Of a stretch of 32,549 nt of DNA, positions 16,101-22,947 are shown one piece after another. A program made the translations under genes and the position numbers. The first letter of the stretch is position 1, and every line of letters begins with the position of its first letter. This DNA is from Bacilli bacterium (GTDB lineage Bacteria > Bacillota_I > Bacilli_A > RF39 > UBA660), in assembly GCA_016293205.1 (NCBI GenBank), contig JAEDES010000010.1:1-32549 (forward strand), written 5' to 3'. Under the pieces are notes generated by a model. That model was given only the letters and a program-made list of their open reading frames with translations, was not told where the DNA came from and searched no databases.

Positions 16101-17822
16101 TTTTGTAATCATTTAGCAACATTATATAACAATACAATGAACGCTAAAAAAAATAATGAAATATTTACATCAACTGGTTATGTTTTAACAGATATTTTGG
16201 AACTCTCAAAGAAATTATCTCCAGATGGAACATTAGATTATAATTTAGGTGATAGAGTTATTAGAATGTTCTGCGGATTTACTGGTATTAACACATTAGA
16301 ACAAGCAAAAGAATATATTGAAAGAAAAGTTAAAACTGCTGATTCAAGAAATAGAACTGCATCAAGTTCAGATATGGTATTGGAACAAGGAGATTTTGTA
16401 AAAGGAATTGGTGGTATTACATATTTAAGAAACATTTTACAAAATGGTAGTGTTTCAAAAGAGTATTTGGGTTCACATGCTGGCAGTGATGCTACTCCAC
16501 TCGATACAGATATATCTATGATTATGAGTTCAGATGGAACAATAAGTGAAAAAATAGCTGCAACTGCTGCTTCAAGTTATGGACCTATATGGTTTGTATT
16601 AAAAAATGATGATAGATTTATAACTACTAGAACAAGTAGTGAAACATTAGAAGCAAAAAGAGATATGTCTAAAATGGAAGTGTTCTATACAGGAGTTGTA
16701 GGACAAGATCATTATGGTATTAGAACAGGATTTGCTTCTAGTGAAATAAATTATATTGTTATGGATAATTATGATCCACGAGTAGGATTAGAAATTGCTA
16801 TGAATGGTTTCTACATTCCTGTAGCTAATAAAGAAGGTAAAATTGTATTTACTCCAAAAGATTACGATGAATTAAGAGCTAAAATGAGTGGTTTATCATA
16901 TTTTGATGAGAATGATTATACTTTCTCTGAAAATTTAATTACAGAAGAAACTAAATATTTTGCCAAGCAAATAGAACAAAGCAATTTTGAAGTTCAAACA
17001 AAAAGAGAAAAAATTAATAGTATAATAAAAAAATCTCTTGAAGAATTGGGATTACATTTAAAAACAAATATAGATGGAGATTTAACTGAGGGATTTGTCG
17101 AATTAATTGATACGGGTTCAACTGGAAGAGGAACAAATAAACCTGGTGATGGTGATTTTGACTTTATGCTGAGATTAGATAAAACTATATTATCAAATCC
17201 TGCAAGATTAAGTGAATTAAAGCAAACTATATTAAAAAACCTTGGTCGAGAAAATTCTTCTGAATTAACTGGTACTGGAGACTTTAGATTAAAAGGTGTT
17301 CAAATAGATACTGATATGAGTGTAGATATTGATATTACATTTACTGAAAAAACAGATAAAGTATCATATTCTACTGATATGGCATTGCAAGATAGACTTG
17401 CTACTATTCAAAGAAATGATCCTGAAAAGTATAAATATGTTGTTGCTAATATCTTATTAGCAAAGCAAGTGCTTAAAAAAGCTGAAGTATATAAACCTAA
17501 TCGTGGAGAAATTCCTCAAGGTGGTTTAGGTGGAGTTGGAATCGAAAACTGGATTCTTCAAAATGGTGGTTCATTTATTGATGCAGCTAGAAGTTTTGTT
17601 GAAGCAGCTGATGGAAAAAGTTTTTCAGAATTTCAATTAACCTACCAAATATGGGATTTTGGAGATAATCATTTAGCCGAAAGAAGAGGACAATACGCTC
17701 ATGACAATTTTGTTGCAAATAATATGAGTGAAGCAGGATATCAAAAAATGGTTGAAGCTTTGAAAGAGTATTTAAAATCTATGGAAATTACACAAGTAGA
17801 TACTGAAACTATAAAACGATGA
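13167..17822 (+). CDS. 1551-aa repeat protein with C-terminal nucleotidyltransferase
   Basis: No signal peptide or membrane helix; probably cytosolic. The C-terminus shows a polymerase-beta-type nucleotidyltransferase: G1317-S-T-G-R-G-T followed by D1330-F-D1332 and a third acidic strand VD1387-ID1389, then GGLGGVGIENWILQNGGSF (1452-1470), which resembles the GGFSGYxxELLxxxYGSF region of archaeal (class I) CCA enzymes and the matching part of OAS-like proteins. All three metal-binding acids are present, so it should transfer a nucleotide. Residues about 1080-1260 form an unassigned central domain (LGSHAGSDATPLDTD at 1101-1115; HYGIRTGFASSEINYIV at 1182-1198). Three modules starting near 425, 572 and 729 share the pattern FL..aPqElqe.FY.R.iT...NP...L...F. 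Substrate and biological role are unknown; a conflict or signalling function is possible. The gene stands alone between its own leader and terminator. Confidence 0.85.
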   Translation: MDYKYQRKQIFGKRLKVPKRILNKVYNCTLSLSEFIEYQLDDKIPVSCIIESDRKIVGKFGIDKCKKLDWELINKYIFDNSISFRDILMSIDSQTENINQALYELVKDQIKPSDYSPKMAEVYSDRLFEISRIGNNETDDYSESRLRNMKHAFNRGKVNLKEIIGNWELFKDKDLSYCLLNDENNKNNITDSSLKEFMKIYGTLAPLIVENNDIYSFIATISSLSSEEEKHNYLKQFTDDILNNTYREYGDVRPPIKPTNEQYKEIFKYSSIVEYLKTFNYGYLSENFINELSQLPEDYLFNMPFPFSTILNYHVLSFIDTYGLRNVVDFDNECGHFFSNNNCEMLKLMFNMYLHYAGNEHDPKKTIYTKRDENGYYIEGPYTKDQFYEAMKRMIIYGPSDWDYVDKAPDYRKMTGEFRVRNAELFISEQAPEELQKLFYTKSITPQLLIEHPEYIPYLNGKDLSSCFKDMSIKIDGSDTLYGYENIYSFISSKTDFNGVMNFITEYRDVLDIVFDRRMSDHYQYEIVFSVTDDIDQIQNRIHETLRKLIIEKGLTYPTHIPKNLIEQYPSMFLDKNAPQELQEAFYGRTITSEFILSNPAYRDYLNSVDLECLFKYMPVGIMLKSSSNNMSISGPLGYSTSYHQINFVNALKQTFGESDALDVMLIYGKYIEQVYEANKLKNFLYNKEFTQDGFLDELDKTILQNIIDGNMKYDESIPSHFKNNNPTLFLGANVPQEIKDKFYNRKFTLKDFNDNPELLNIFETTNIACAFPENISWIIPLFNDSENFKIGNYNRMKVISAYSKIQDVELQKAFKEYVMEFGTNIDIEKIEYVSEVLSRLSLSNSSEIFTFRKELATQILKSNNPLDSLSKIEDVFIRNNIPTVGKIYSCFEILHPDFQGFNLGSSMVSPVLKKSSTMGKKVTVFSDLIKSSFGSNNRSVNAYLKNIEFSSNLYESIKSGQIQFDSLGETEMRELTTFCNHLATLYNNTMNAKKNNEIFTSTGYVLTDILELSKKLSPDGTLDYNLGDRVIRMFCGFTGINTLEQAKEYIERKVKTADSRNRTASSSDMVLEQGDFVKGIGGITYLRNILQNGSVSKEYLGSHAGSDATPLDTDISMIMSSDGTISEKIAATAASSYGPIWFVLKNDDRFITTRTSSETLEAKRDMSKMEVFYTGVVGQDHYGIRTGFASSEINYIVMDNYDPRVGLEIAMNGFYIPVANKEGKIVFTPKDYDELRAKMSGLSYFDENDYTFSENLITEETKYFAKQIEQSNFEVQTKREKINSIIKKSLEELGLHLKTNIDGDLTEGFVELIDTGSTGRGTNKPGDGDFDFMLRLDKTILSNPARLSELKQTILKNLGRENSSELTGTGDFRLKGVQIDTDMSVDIDITFTEKTDKVSYSTDMALQDRLATIQRNDPEKYKYVVANILLAKQVLKKAEVYKPNRGEIPQGGLGGVGIENWILQNGGSFIDAARSFVEAADGKSFSEFQLTYQIWDFGDNHLAERRGQYAHDNFVANNMSEAGYQKMVEALKEYLKSMEITQVDTETIKR

Positions 17823-17853
17823 CTTATAATGATAAGTCATCGTCTTTTTCTTT
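17816..17853 (+). terminator. intrinsic terminator of the giant gene
   Basis: A 12-bp stem ACGATGACTTAT (17816-17827) / ATAAGTCATCGT (17832-17843), loop AATG, then CTTTTTCTTT. The TGA stop of the 1551-aa gene lies in the left arm. Confidence 0.85.
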
Positions 17854-17943
17854 CTTTTTAGTATTACAAAAATCACATATAAACTCAATTTTCTTTTTTA
17901 ATTCATAATCAAACTCTAATGGTTTACTAATAATATTAATCAT
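17824..17943 (-). CDS. possible 39-aa CxxC peptide
   Basis: An ATG at 17943 opens a 39-codon frame ending inside the giant gene's terminator. The peptide has a single FICDFC pair (CxxC, as in half a zinc knuckle), then a Lys-rich and Asp-rich tail. There is no convincing ribosome site (AAGAAAG is too far upstream) and no promoter was found. It may be noise or the remnant of a longer gene. It is recorded because it fills otherwise empty sequence. Confidence 0.25.
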   Translation of the reverse strand: MINIISKPLEFDYELKKKIEFICDFCNTKKKEKDDDLSL

Positions 17944-17962
17944 AAAATCTGTTCTTTCTTAA

Positions 17963-17997
17963 CAAAAAAAATATCAACTTCATTTAGAAATTGATAT
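17963..17997 (-). terminator. terminator of the tRNA pair
   Basis: On the minus strand ATATCAA-A-TTC / GAA-G-TTGATAT arms (17971-17997, one mismatch) with loop TAAAT, followed by eight T's (17963-17970). It lies 46 nt past the tRNA-Gly 3' end. Confidence 0.75.
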
Positions 17998-18043
17998 CTT
18001 CTATATTAAGTTCAAACTATAAAAGTTCGAACAGATTTCCCAA

Positions 18044-18118
18044 TGGAGCGGATGAGGGGAATCGAACCCCCACCACAGCCTTGGCAAGGCCGTATTCTAA
18101 CCATTGAACCACATCCGC
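18044..18118 (-). tRNA. tRNA-Gly(GCC)
   Basis: 75 nt including an encoded CCA. The acceptor stem is GCGGATG/CATCCGC with discriminator T; the anticodon arm reads CCTTGCCAAGG with anticodon GCC; the T arm has GGGGGTTCGATTCCCC. The cloverleaf is complete. Downstream of tRNA-Cys in the same transcript. Confidence 0.96.
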
Positions 18119-18137
18119 AAAAATCGTATAAAAAAAA

Positions 18138-18211
18138 TGGAGGGGCCTACCGGATTTGAACCGGTGCTCAGGGTGTTGCAGACCCACGCCTTACCACTTG
18201 GCTAAAGCCCC
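18138..18211 (-). tRNA. tRNA-Cys(GCA)
   Basis: 74 nt including an encoded CCA. The acceptor stem is GGGGCTT/AGGCCCC (one U-G pair), the D arm AGCCAAGTGGTAAGGC, the anticodon loop CTGCAAC (anticodon GCA) on a stem GGGT/ACCC with one unpaired outer position, and the T arm ACCGGTTCAAATCCGGT. Typical bacterial tRNA-Cys. First gene of the tRNA pair, 19 nt before tRNA-Gly. Confidence 0.96.
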
Positions 18212-18232
18212 ATATAACTTCCACGTGTTTTA

Positions 18233-18261
18233 ATTATAACAAAGAAAAAATAATGATGCAA
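18233..18261 (-). promoter_or_regulatory. tRNA-pair promoter
   Basis: TTGCAT (18256-18261), 17 bp, TATAAT (18233-18238) preceded by TGT: a consensus-like sigma-A promoter with extended -10, placed 22 bp before the tRNA-Cys 5' end. Confidence 0.85.
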
Positions 18262-18272
18262 CTATTTTTTAT

Positions 18273-18299
18273 AAAAAAAAAGAAGTATCCCTACTTCTT
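18273..18299 (-). terminator. terminator of the 421-aa gene
   Basis: An 8-bp stem AAGAAGTA/TACTTCTT (18280-18299) with loop GGGA on the minus strand and a T-run at 18273-18279. The gene's TAG stop is at the stem base (18291). Confidence 0.85.
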
Positions 18300-19556
18300 C
18301 CAAAAATCTACAATATTTTTATGATTATAACTAAGTTCAGTATTTTCAGCTATTTTCTTAAGACCAGTTTTTTCATTAAAGAAATATATTGTATCTTTCG
18401 CAACAACTAATACTTCTCCATCTCTAACAATCCATTCAGTTAAACCTTCTAATTGAAATAATTTAACAGGTCTATAAATCTTATCTTCATGAGATCTCAT
18501 TACTTCCCCTTTCTCAGTTATAAAGTAATAAAAAGCTCCATCTTGTCTTACTTCTTTAGCACCTAATTCAATAAATCTCTTATCAACAATAGTATTTTCA
18601 AAATAAATTTTATTATTAATAAATAAACTAGCTTTTTCAGTAATCAACTTACCATCTTTAACTCGTTTAAATCCACTCTCTTCATCACCAACAACTTTCG
18701 CAACATCTCTAACCGGATCAACTGCATATTGTTTCTTATTAGTAACATCAGTTAAATATAATTTATCTTTATAAACACCATTTATATAAAAATCTCTTGA
18801 TATAAAATTTTTTCCTTCAGTATAAATATCCTTCTTACCAATATCTTTTACATTATATACTCTAAAATAATTAAAATCATCAGTACCATCAACAACAGTA
18901 ATATAATACTTATCAACTAAAGCAGAATTAACATTATCATATTGATCTTTATTTAAGAAAATACTAGTATGAACATCACCTTTTCTAACTAAAACCAAAC
19001 CACTATAATTCCAAATAGTAAAAACATAATCTTCCATAACATTATCAATATATGCTTTAACTACACTGTTTTCTGCTTCTTTTGGAACAGTCTCAGTATC
19101 AACCCAATCTTCATTCTTATATTTCTTATTTTCCTCAGTTAACTTCTTAGTAATAATTTTAATATCTTCATTACCAATTTGTTCTAAATAACTATAAGAT
19201 ACTTGATTTCCTTGATATAAACATTGAATATTATCAACCTTATTTCTTCTAAATATTGGATAAATACAATGCAAATCATTACTACTAATCATTTTAATAT
19301 CCTTAATAATTCTTTCTTGTCTATTAAAATCATTTTTATAAGTAAATGTATAAAACAAATCATCTTTATCACTAACAGTAAAATCATAATAATTATCTCC
19401 ATCAGCATAATCAAATGTTTCTTTTATCATATATGAATTATCTTTTGTTTTAATAGAATATTCAACTACATGTTCACTAATTAATTCATTAACAACGTAT
19501 TGAACTATCATTGATAAAGCAAATAAAATAAGCAATATTGGAAATACTTTTTTCAT
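18291..19556 (-). CDS. membrane-anchored extracytoplasmic protein, unknown
   Basis: 421 residues: MKK then one hydrophobic segment (about 4-24) as an uncleaved anchor or signal, then about 395 outside residues. The body is made of repeating beta-hairpin-like units with alternating Tyr/Phe and charged residues (for example GVYKDKLYLTDVTNKKQYAV, DGAFYYFITEKGEVM, GEVLVVAKDTIYFFNEKTG), which looks like a beta-propeller of the kind often found in surface-sensor or anti-sigma proteins. No catalytic motif was seen. It is transcribed from an extended -10 promoter (19574-19579) embedded in the terminator of the previous gene, with a GGGTGAG ribosome site. Confidence 0.72.
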   Translation of the reverse strand: MKKVFPILLILFALSMIVQYVVNELISEHVVEYSIKTKDNSYMIKETFDYADGDNYYDFTVSDKDDLFYTFTYKNDFNRQERIIKDIKMISSNDLHCIYPIFRRNKVDNIQCLYQGNQVSYSYLEQIGNEDIKIITKKLTEENKKYKNEDWVDTETVPKEAENSVVKAYIDNVMEDYVFTIWNYSGLVLVRKGDVHTSIFLNKDQYDNVNSALVDKYYITVVDGTDDFNYFRVYNVKDIGKKDIYTEGKNFISRDFYINGVYKDKLYLTDVTNKKQYAVDPVRDVAKVVGDEESGFKRVKDGKLITEKASLFINNKIYFENTIVDKRFIELGAKEVRQDGAFYYFITEKGEVMRSHEDKIYRPVKLFQLEGLTEWIVRDGEVLVVAKDTIYFFNEKTGLKKIAENTELSYNHKNIVDFWKK

Positions 19557-19573
19557 ATTCTCACCCTACTCTC

Positions 19574-19579
19574 ATTATA
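19574..19579 (-). promoter_or_regulatory. extended -10 for the 421-aa gene
   Basis: TGT-TATAAT directly after the T-run of the upstream terminator (19582-19588). No good -35 is possible because the spacer falls in the hairpin. Confidence 0.55.
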
Positions 19580-19581
19580 AC

Positions 19582-19607
19582 AAAAAAAAAGAGTTAAATA
19601 AACTCTT
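19582..19607 (-). terminator. terminator of the PH-domain gene
   Basis: Stem AAGAGTT/AACTCTT (19589-19607), loop TATTT on the minus strand, with at least seven T's after it. Confidence 0.75.
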
Positions 19608-20061
19608 AATTTTCTGATTCTACATAATTAGCATATTTCTTCTTTTCTTCCATCATATAAGTTGAAATGACTGTTTCTATTTCAACTAAAGCTTTCTTAT
19701 CAATATTTGATAAAAATATATGTTCTTTAACAGTATCAATATGAACTTTTCCCCAAATAAGACCACTTGTAATTTTTAAATCGTTAAACATATCTGGAGT
19801 AATTGCATTTAAGAAATACCCAAATAATACTCTCTTTCTACCAATTAATAATCTTTTACTAGTTAATGTAACAACAGCTGTACTAACTATATTAAATGGA
19901 TTATCATTCTTTTGAGCAGCAAAAGAATATAAAACTTTCTCATCAGGATTAATATGTTTTTCTACAACAGAAGCATTCCATCCTAATCTCCAAGATATTG
20001 TCCAAGGATATTTTGTCTTAAATTTTAAACATTGTTTATATACTTTATTTCCAATCGCCAT
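19606..20061 (-). CDS. bacterial PH-domain protein
   Basis: 151 residues. From about residue 38 it follows the bacterial pleckstrin-homology pattern: INPDEKVLYSFAAQKN, then STAVVTLTSKRLLIGRKRVLFGYFL, the DMFNDLKITSGLIWGKVHID strand pair and a final helix with EIETVISTYMMEEKKK. Such domains bind lipids or act as scaffolds in Gram-positive bacteria; no catalytic function is expected. The first 36 residues are basic and aromatic. Own transcript: extended -10 (TGT-TATAAT, 20085-20090), AGGTGTC ribosome site, terminator at 19582-19607. Confidence 0.78.
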   Translation of the reverse strand: MAIGNKVYKQCLKFKTKYPWTISWRLGWNASVVEKHINPDEKVLYSFAAQKNDNPFNIVSTAVVTLTSKRLLIGRKRVLFGYFLNAITPDMFNDLKITSGLIWGKVHIDTVKEHIFLSNIDKKALVEIETVISTYMMEEKKKYANYVESEN

Positions 20062-20084
20062 AATGACACCTCACATCTAAACTA

Positions 20085-20090
20085 ATTATA
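20085..20090 (-). promoter_or_regulatory. extended -10 for the PH-domain gene
   Basis: TGT-TATAAT on the minus strand, 24 bp before the ATG at 20061; no clear -35. Confidence 0.5.
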
Positions 20091-20113
20091 ACATACATAT
20101 TTTATATAAAAAA

Positions 20114-20560
20114 CTATTTTTTATTACTTCTTAATTTTCTATTAAGCATAACATTATTTTGTTTAATTAGTCGTTTATTCATTTTAGGAATAGAATTATT
20201 TTTAGGTTTTTCTGAAATATTAACATCATCTGGTTCAAAAGAACTTAAAGATTGTACTAAATCAGTTTCTTCTCTCATAAACATAAAACTATCTTTACTA
20301 AGTGTTCTAATATTATCATCAAATTCACCTGCTATTATTACACTAGATATCTTCATATGTTTTAAATCTCTAATATCATAAAAACGATATATTCTATCTA
20401 AGAAATGAAACTCTTCTTCTAAATAAACACCATCTTCTCCTTCTTTAATATTAGAAAGATTAACATAATTAACATCTAATCTTATAAGTGTTCTAATTAA
20501 TGATTCTTTAAAACTTTTAATATCATGAACAACTATATTACGAACTCTCCCTGTACTCAT
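20114..20560 (-). CDS. unknown 148-aa protein coupled to the ABC-F gene
   Basis: Starting at the ATG at 20560 (MSTGRVRNIVVHDIKSFKES), chosen because GGAGAGA in the end of the ABC-F gene is the right distance away; the frame could be read 8 codons longer. Residues 1-90 look like a compact alpha/beta domain (IVVHDIKSFKESLIRTLIRL, then FYDIRDLKHMKISSVIIAGEF), and the last 40 are basic and disordered-looking (KPKNNSIPKMNKRLIKQNN). No family recognised. It begins 1 nt after the ABC-F stop, so expression is tied to that ATPase; a partner on the ribosome or an RNA-binding role is conceivable, but is inference. Confidence 0.7.
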   Translation of the reverse strand: MSTGRVRNIVVHDIKSFKESLIRTLIRLDVNYVNLSNIKEGEDGVYLEEEFHFLDRIYRFYDIRDLKHMKISSVIIAGEFDDNIRTLSKDSFMFMREETDLVQSLSSFEPDDVNISEKPKNNSIPKMNKRLIKQNNVMLNRKLRSNKK

Positions 20561-20561
20561 A

Positions 20562-22142
20562 TTATCTCTCCAAATATTCTTCATATGGAATACTTCTATC
20601 TACAATAGAACCATCTTCCATAATTTCAATTACTCTATTTGCAACAGTACTATTAAGTTCATAGTCACGAGATGTAAATAATACTTCACCTTGGAAATTA
20701 CATAATCCCTTATTTAAAGATGTAATACTCTCAAGATCTAAATGGTTTGTAGGTTCATCTAATATTAAGAAATTAGGTTGTTCTAACATCATCTTAGATA
20801 ACATACAACGAGCTTTTTCTCCACCTGATAAAACATTAACTTTCTTAAATACATCTTCTCCAGAGAATAACATTCTGCCTAAGAATCCACGAAGAATAGT
20901 TTCATCTTTTATATCGTAATATTGACCAATCCATTCCATAATATTTTTATCAACATTAAAATATTCATTATTATCTTGTGGTAAATATCCAGGAATAATT
21001 GTCTTTCCCCATTCAATAGTTCCACTATCAGCAGTATCTTTACCACTAAGAATATTAAATAAAGTAGTTTTAACCATATCATCTTGTGCTAAGAAAGTAA
21101 TCTTATCACCTTTTAAAATAGTAAATGATACTTTATCTAAAATAGTTCTTCCATCTACTACTTTAGTAAGATTTTCTACTTTTAATATTTCTTTACCAGC
21201 AGGTTTTTCTATTTTAAAATCAATATAAGGATATTTTCTAGAAGAAGGAATAATCTCATCTAATTGAATCTTTTCTAACATCTTTTTACGAGAAGTAGCT
21301 TGTTTACTCTTAGAAGCATTCGCACTAAATCTTGCAATGAATGATTGTAATTCTTTAATCTTTTCTTCTTTCTTCTTATTAGATTCTTTCATTTGTCTTT
21401 GTAATAATTCACTTGATTCATACCAGAAATCATAATTACCAACATATAATTTAATTTTTCCATAATCAATATCAGCAATATGAGTACATACCTTATTTAA
21501 GAAATGTCTATCATGCGAAACAATAATTACAGTATTATTAAAATTAATTAAGAATTCTTCTAACCAACGAATAGCATCTAAGTCTAAACTATTTGTAGGT
21601 TCATCTAATAATAAAATATCTGGATCTCCAAATAAAGCTTGTGCAAGTAATACTTTAACACGTTCTTTAACAGGAAGTTCTCCCATAGTCATATAATGAT
21701 GATCTATTTCAATTCCTAAATTACTTAATAATTGTGCAGCATCAGGTTCAGCATTCCATCCATCTAATTCTTGGAATTCAGCTTCTAAATTAGCCATCTT
21801 CATATAATCTTCATCACTAAATTCAGTTTGACTATATAAAGCATTCTTCTCTTCCATAATAGAATATAATTTATCATTACCCATAATAACTACATCAATA
21901 ACTCTTTTATCATCATATTGATAGTGATCTTGTCTTAAGAATGAAATTCTTTCATCCTTTCCAATAACTACTTCACCAGTAGTAGTATCTTGTTCCCCAC
22001 TTAATATTTTTAAAAAAGTTGATTTACCAGAACCATTCGCTCCAATTAATCCATAACAGTTACCATCCGTAAACTTAATATTAACTTCTTCAAATAAAGT
22101 TCTTTTACCAAATTTTAAACTAACATTATTTACTTGTATCAT
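20562..22142 (-). CDS. ABC-F ATPase, YkpA/YbiT type
   Basis: 526 residues with two nucleotide-binding domains in one chain and no membrane segments. The first domain has GLIGANGSGKST, the signature-equivalent region MTMGELPVKERVKV and LLLDEPTNSLDLD; the linker is charged and helical (SKQATSRKKMLEK); the second has a degenerate P-loop region (FLAQDDMVKTTLF), a good VLSGGEKAR signature and LILDEPTNHLDLES. The opening VNNVSLKFGKRTLFEEVNIKF and NCYGLIGANG recall B. subtilis YkpA. ABC-F proteins act on the ribosome, easing stalled translation or protecting from antibiotics; which applies here is open. The start at 22142 has a GAGGTG site; a GTG 27 nt upstream also lies in frame. Confidence 0.9.
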   Translation of the reverse strand: MIQVNNVSLKFGKRTLFEEVNIKFTDGNCYGLIGANGSGKSTFLKILSGEQDTTTGEVVIGKDERISFLRQDHYQYDDKRVIDVVIMGNDKLYSIMEEKNALYSQTEFSDEDYMKMANLEAEFQELDGWNAEPDAAQLLSNLGIEIDHHYMTMGELPVKERVKVLLAQALFGDPDILLLDEPTNSLDLDAIRWLEEFLINFNNTVIIVSHDRHFLNKVCTHIADIDYGKIKLYVGNYDFWYESSELLQRQMKESNKKKEEKIKELQSFIARFSANASKSKQATSRKKMLEKIQLDEIIPSSRKYPYIDFKIEKPAGKEILKVENLTKVVDGRTILDKVSFTILKGDKITFLAQDDMVKTTLFNILSGKDTADSGTIEWGKTIIPGYLPQDNNEYFNVDKNIMEWIGQYYDIKDETILRGFLGRMLFSGEDVFKKVNVLSGGEKARCMLSKMMLEQPNFLILDEPTNHLDLESITSLNKGLCNFQGEVLFTSRDYELNSTVANRVIEIMEDGSIVDRSIPYEEYLER

Positions 22143-22172
22143 ACTTTTCACCTCTTTTACCAAAGTCACTTT

Positions 22173-22201
22173 ATTTTAACAAATAAAAAAGAAAATGACA
22201 A
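22173..22201 (-). promoter_or_regulatory. ABC-F promoter inside the preceding terminator
   Basis: TTGTCA (22196-22201), 17 bp, TAAAAT (22173-22178) preceded by TGT. The -35 is part of the right arm of the preceding hairpin. Confidence 0.65.
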
Positions 22202-22219
22202 GTTTACTGAGTCATTCTC
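22185..22219 (-). terminator. terminator of the kinase-like gene
   Basis: A 9-bp stem GAGAATGAC/GTCATTTTC (22191-22219, one G-U pair) with an 11-nt loop and six T's at 22185-22190 on the minus strand. Confidence 0.7.
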
Positions 22220-22872
22220 TTAATGTACTGTCTAACTGTCTCTTTAGGTGGAATACAATATCTCATTTGTTCACCAATAAAGAAATAATCATCAAACATA
22301 TCATCTAATTCTTTTATTTTCTTTTTAGATACCTTTGCTAAAGGAAATATATCATTCTTAACAAATCTATTAAAAGTATAAACATTATTTCTATAAATTT
22401 TACCTGCAGGAGTATCTCTTTGTATTTCAAAACTACCAGGATCTCCAATAAAGAAACTTTCATTATATAAAACATTATCTATATGAATATCTTCTACATC
22501 AACATGATGTTCTGCAAGTAATTCTAAATCCGAATGAATAACATCTAATTCATCTAAAAAATGATTCATTTTTATTTTCATTAATACATCTTTAGGATAT
22601 TTATAAATAAAAGGCATAGAATATCCAATAAATTCCATTGTATCAGCATTTCTAATAACTTCTCTAGGCATTAAAATTCTTTTAGTAGGAATATTGCTTA
22701 AATAAATAACATCATCTTCCCCTAATCTTTCTTTAGCACAGTAATCCTTATATATTTTTAATACAGAATCACCATATCTAAACACTTCAGATTCATTACC
22801 CTCATCAATATACATATAATCAAGTTCTTCATCAGTAAATTCAAGTAATTTATCACCAAGTAATATTCTCAT
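22204..22872 (-). CDS. small protein-kinase-fold protein
   Basis: 222 residues from the ATG at 22872. The pattern follows a minimal protein kinase: glycine-poor loop GNESEVFRYGD, VLK39IYK as the ATP-binding lysine, an N-lobe/C-lobe hinge LMPREV...GYSMPFIYKY, a catalytic loop D128-I-H-I-D-N133 (the D-x-K/H-x-x-N pattern), and D144-PGSF in place of DFG. All key positions are occupied, so phosphotransfer is possible, but the domain is short for the family and the target is unknown. It is transcribed alone from a promoter and leader almost identical to those of the metallopeptidase gene at 25470, which suggests co-regulation. Confidence 0.7.
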   Translation of the reverse strand: MRILLGDKLLEFTDEELDYMYIDEGNESEVFRYGDSVLKIYKDYCAKERLGEDDVIYLSNIPTKRILMPREVIRNADTMEFIGYSMPFIYKYPKDVLMKIKMNHFLDELDVIHSDLELLAEHHVDVEDIHIDNVLYNESFFIGDPGSFEIQRDTPAGKIYRNNVYTFNRFVKNDIFPLAKVSKKKIKELDDMFDDYFFIGEQMRYCIPPKETVRQYIKRMTQ

Positions 22873-22897
22873 ACTACCATCCCCCAATGTGTACTAC

Positions 22898-22926
22898 ATT
22901 ATACCACAAAATAGCAAAAAAAGCAA
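22898..22926 (-). promoter_or_regulatory. promoter of the kinase-like gene, twin of the one at 25497
   Basis: TTGCTT (22921-22926), 17 bp, TATAAT (22898-22903) preceded by TGG. The -35 is in the T-run of the upstream terminator. It is followed by a leader with a TTGGGGG block 8-14 nt before the ATG. Confidence 0.75.
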
Positions 22927-22946
22927 AAAAAGAGCCGAAGCTCTTT
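22925..22946 (-). terminator. UUCG-loop terminator of the OapA-like gene
   Basis: On the minus strand AAAGAGC-TTCG-GCTCTTT (22929-22946) followed by T's: a stem closed by the very stable C(UUCG)G tetraloop. Confidence 0.9.
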
Positions 22947-22947
22947 A

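Noticed and set aside
18006..18032. Broken third tRNA or attachment-site copy near the GTTCGAAC sequence
   Set aside because: Only a T-loop-like octamer is present; no acceptor, D or anticodon arm can be drawn, and it does not repeat the tRNA-Gly 3' end.
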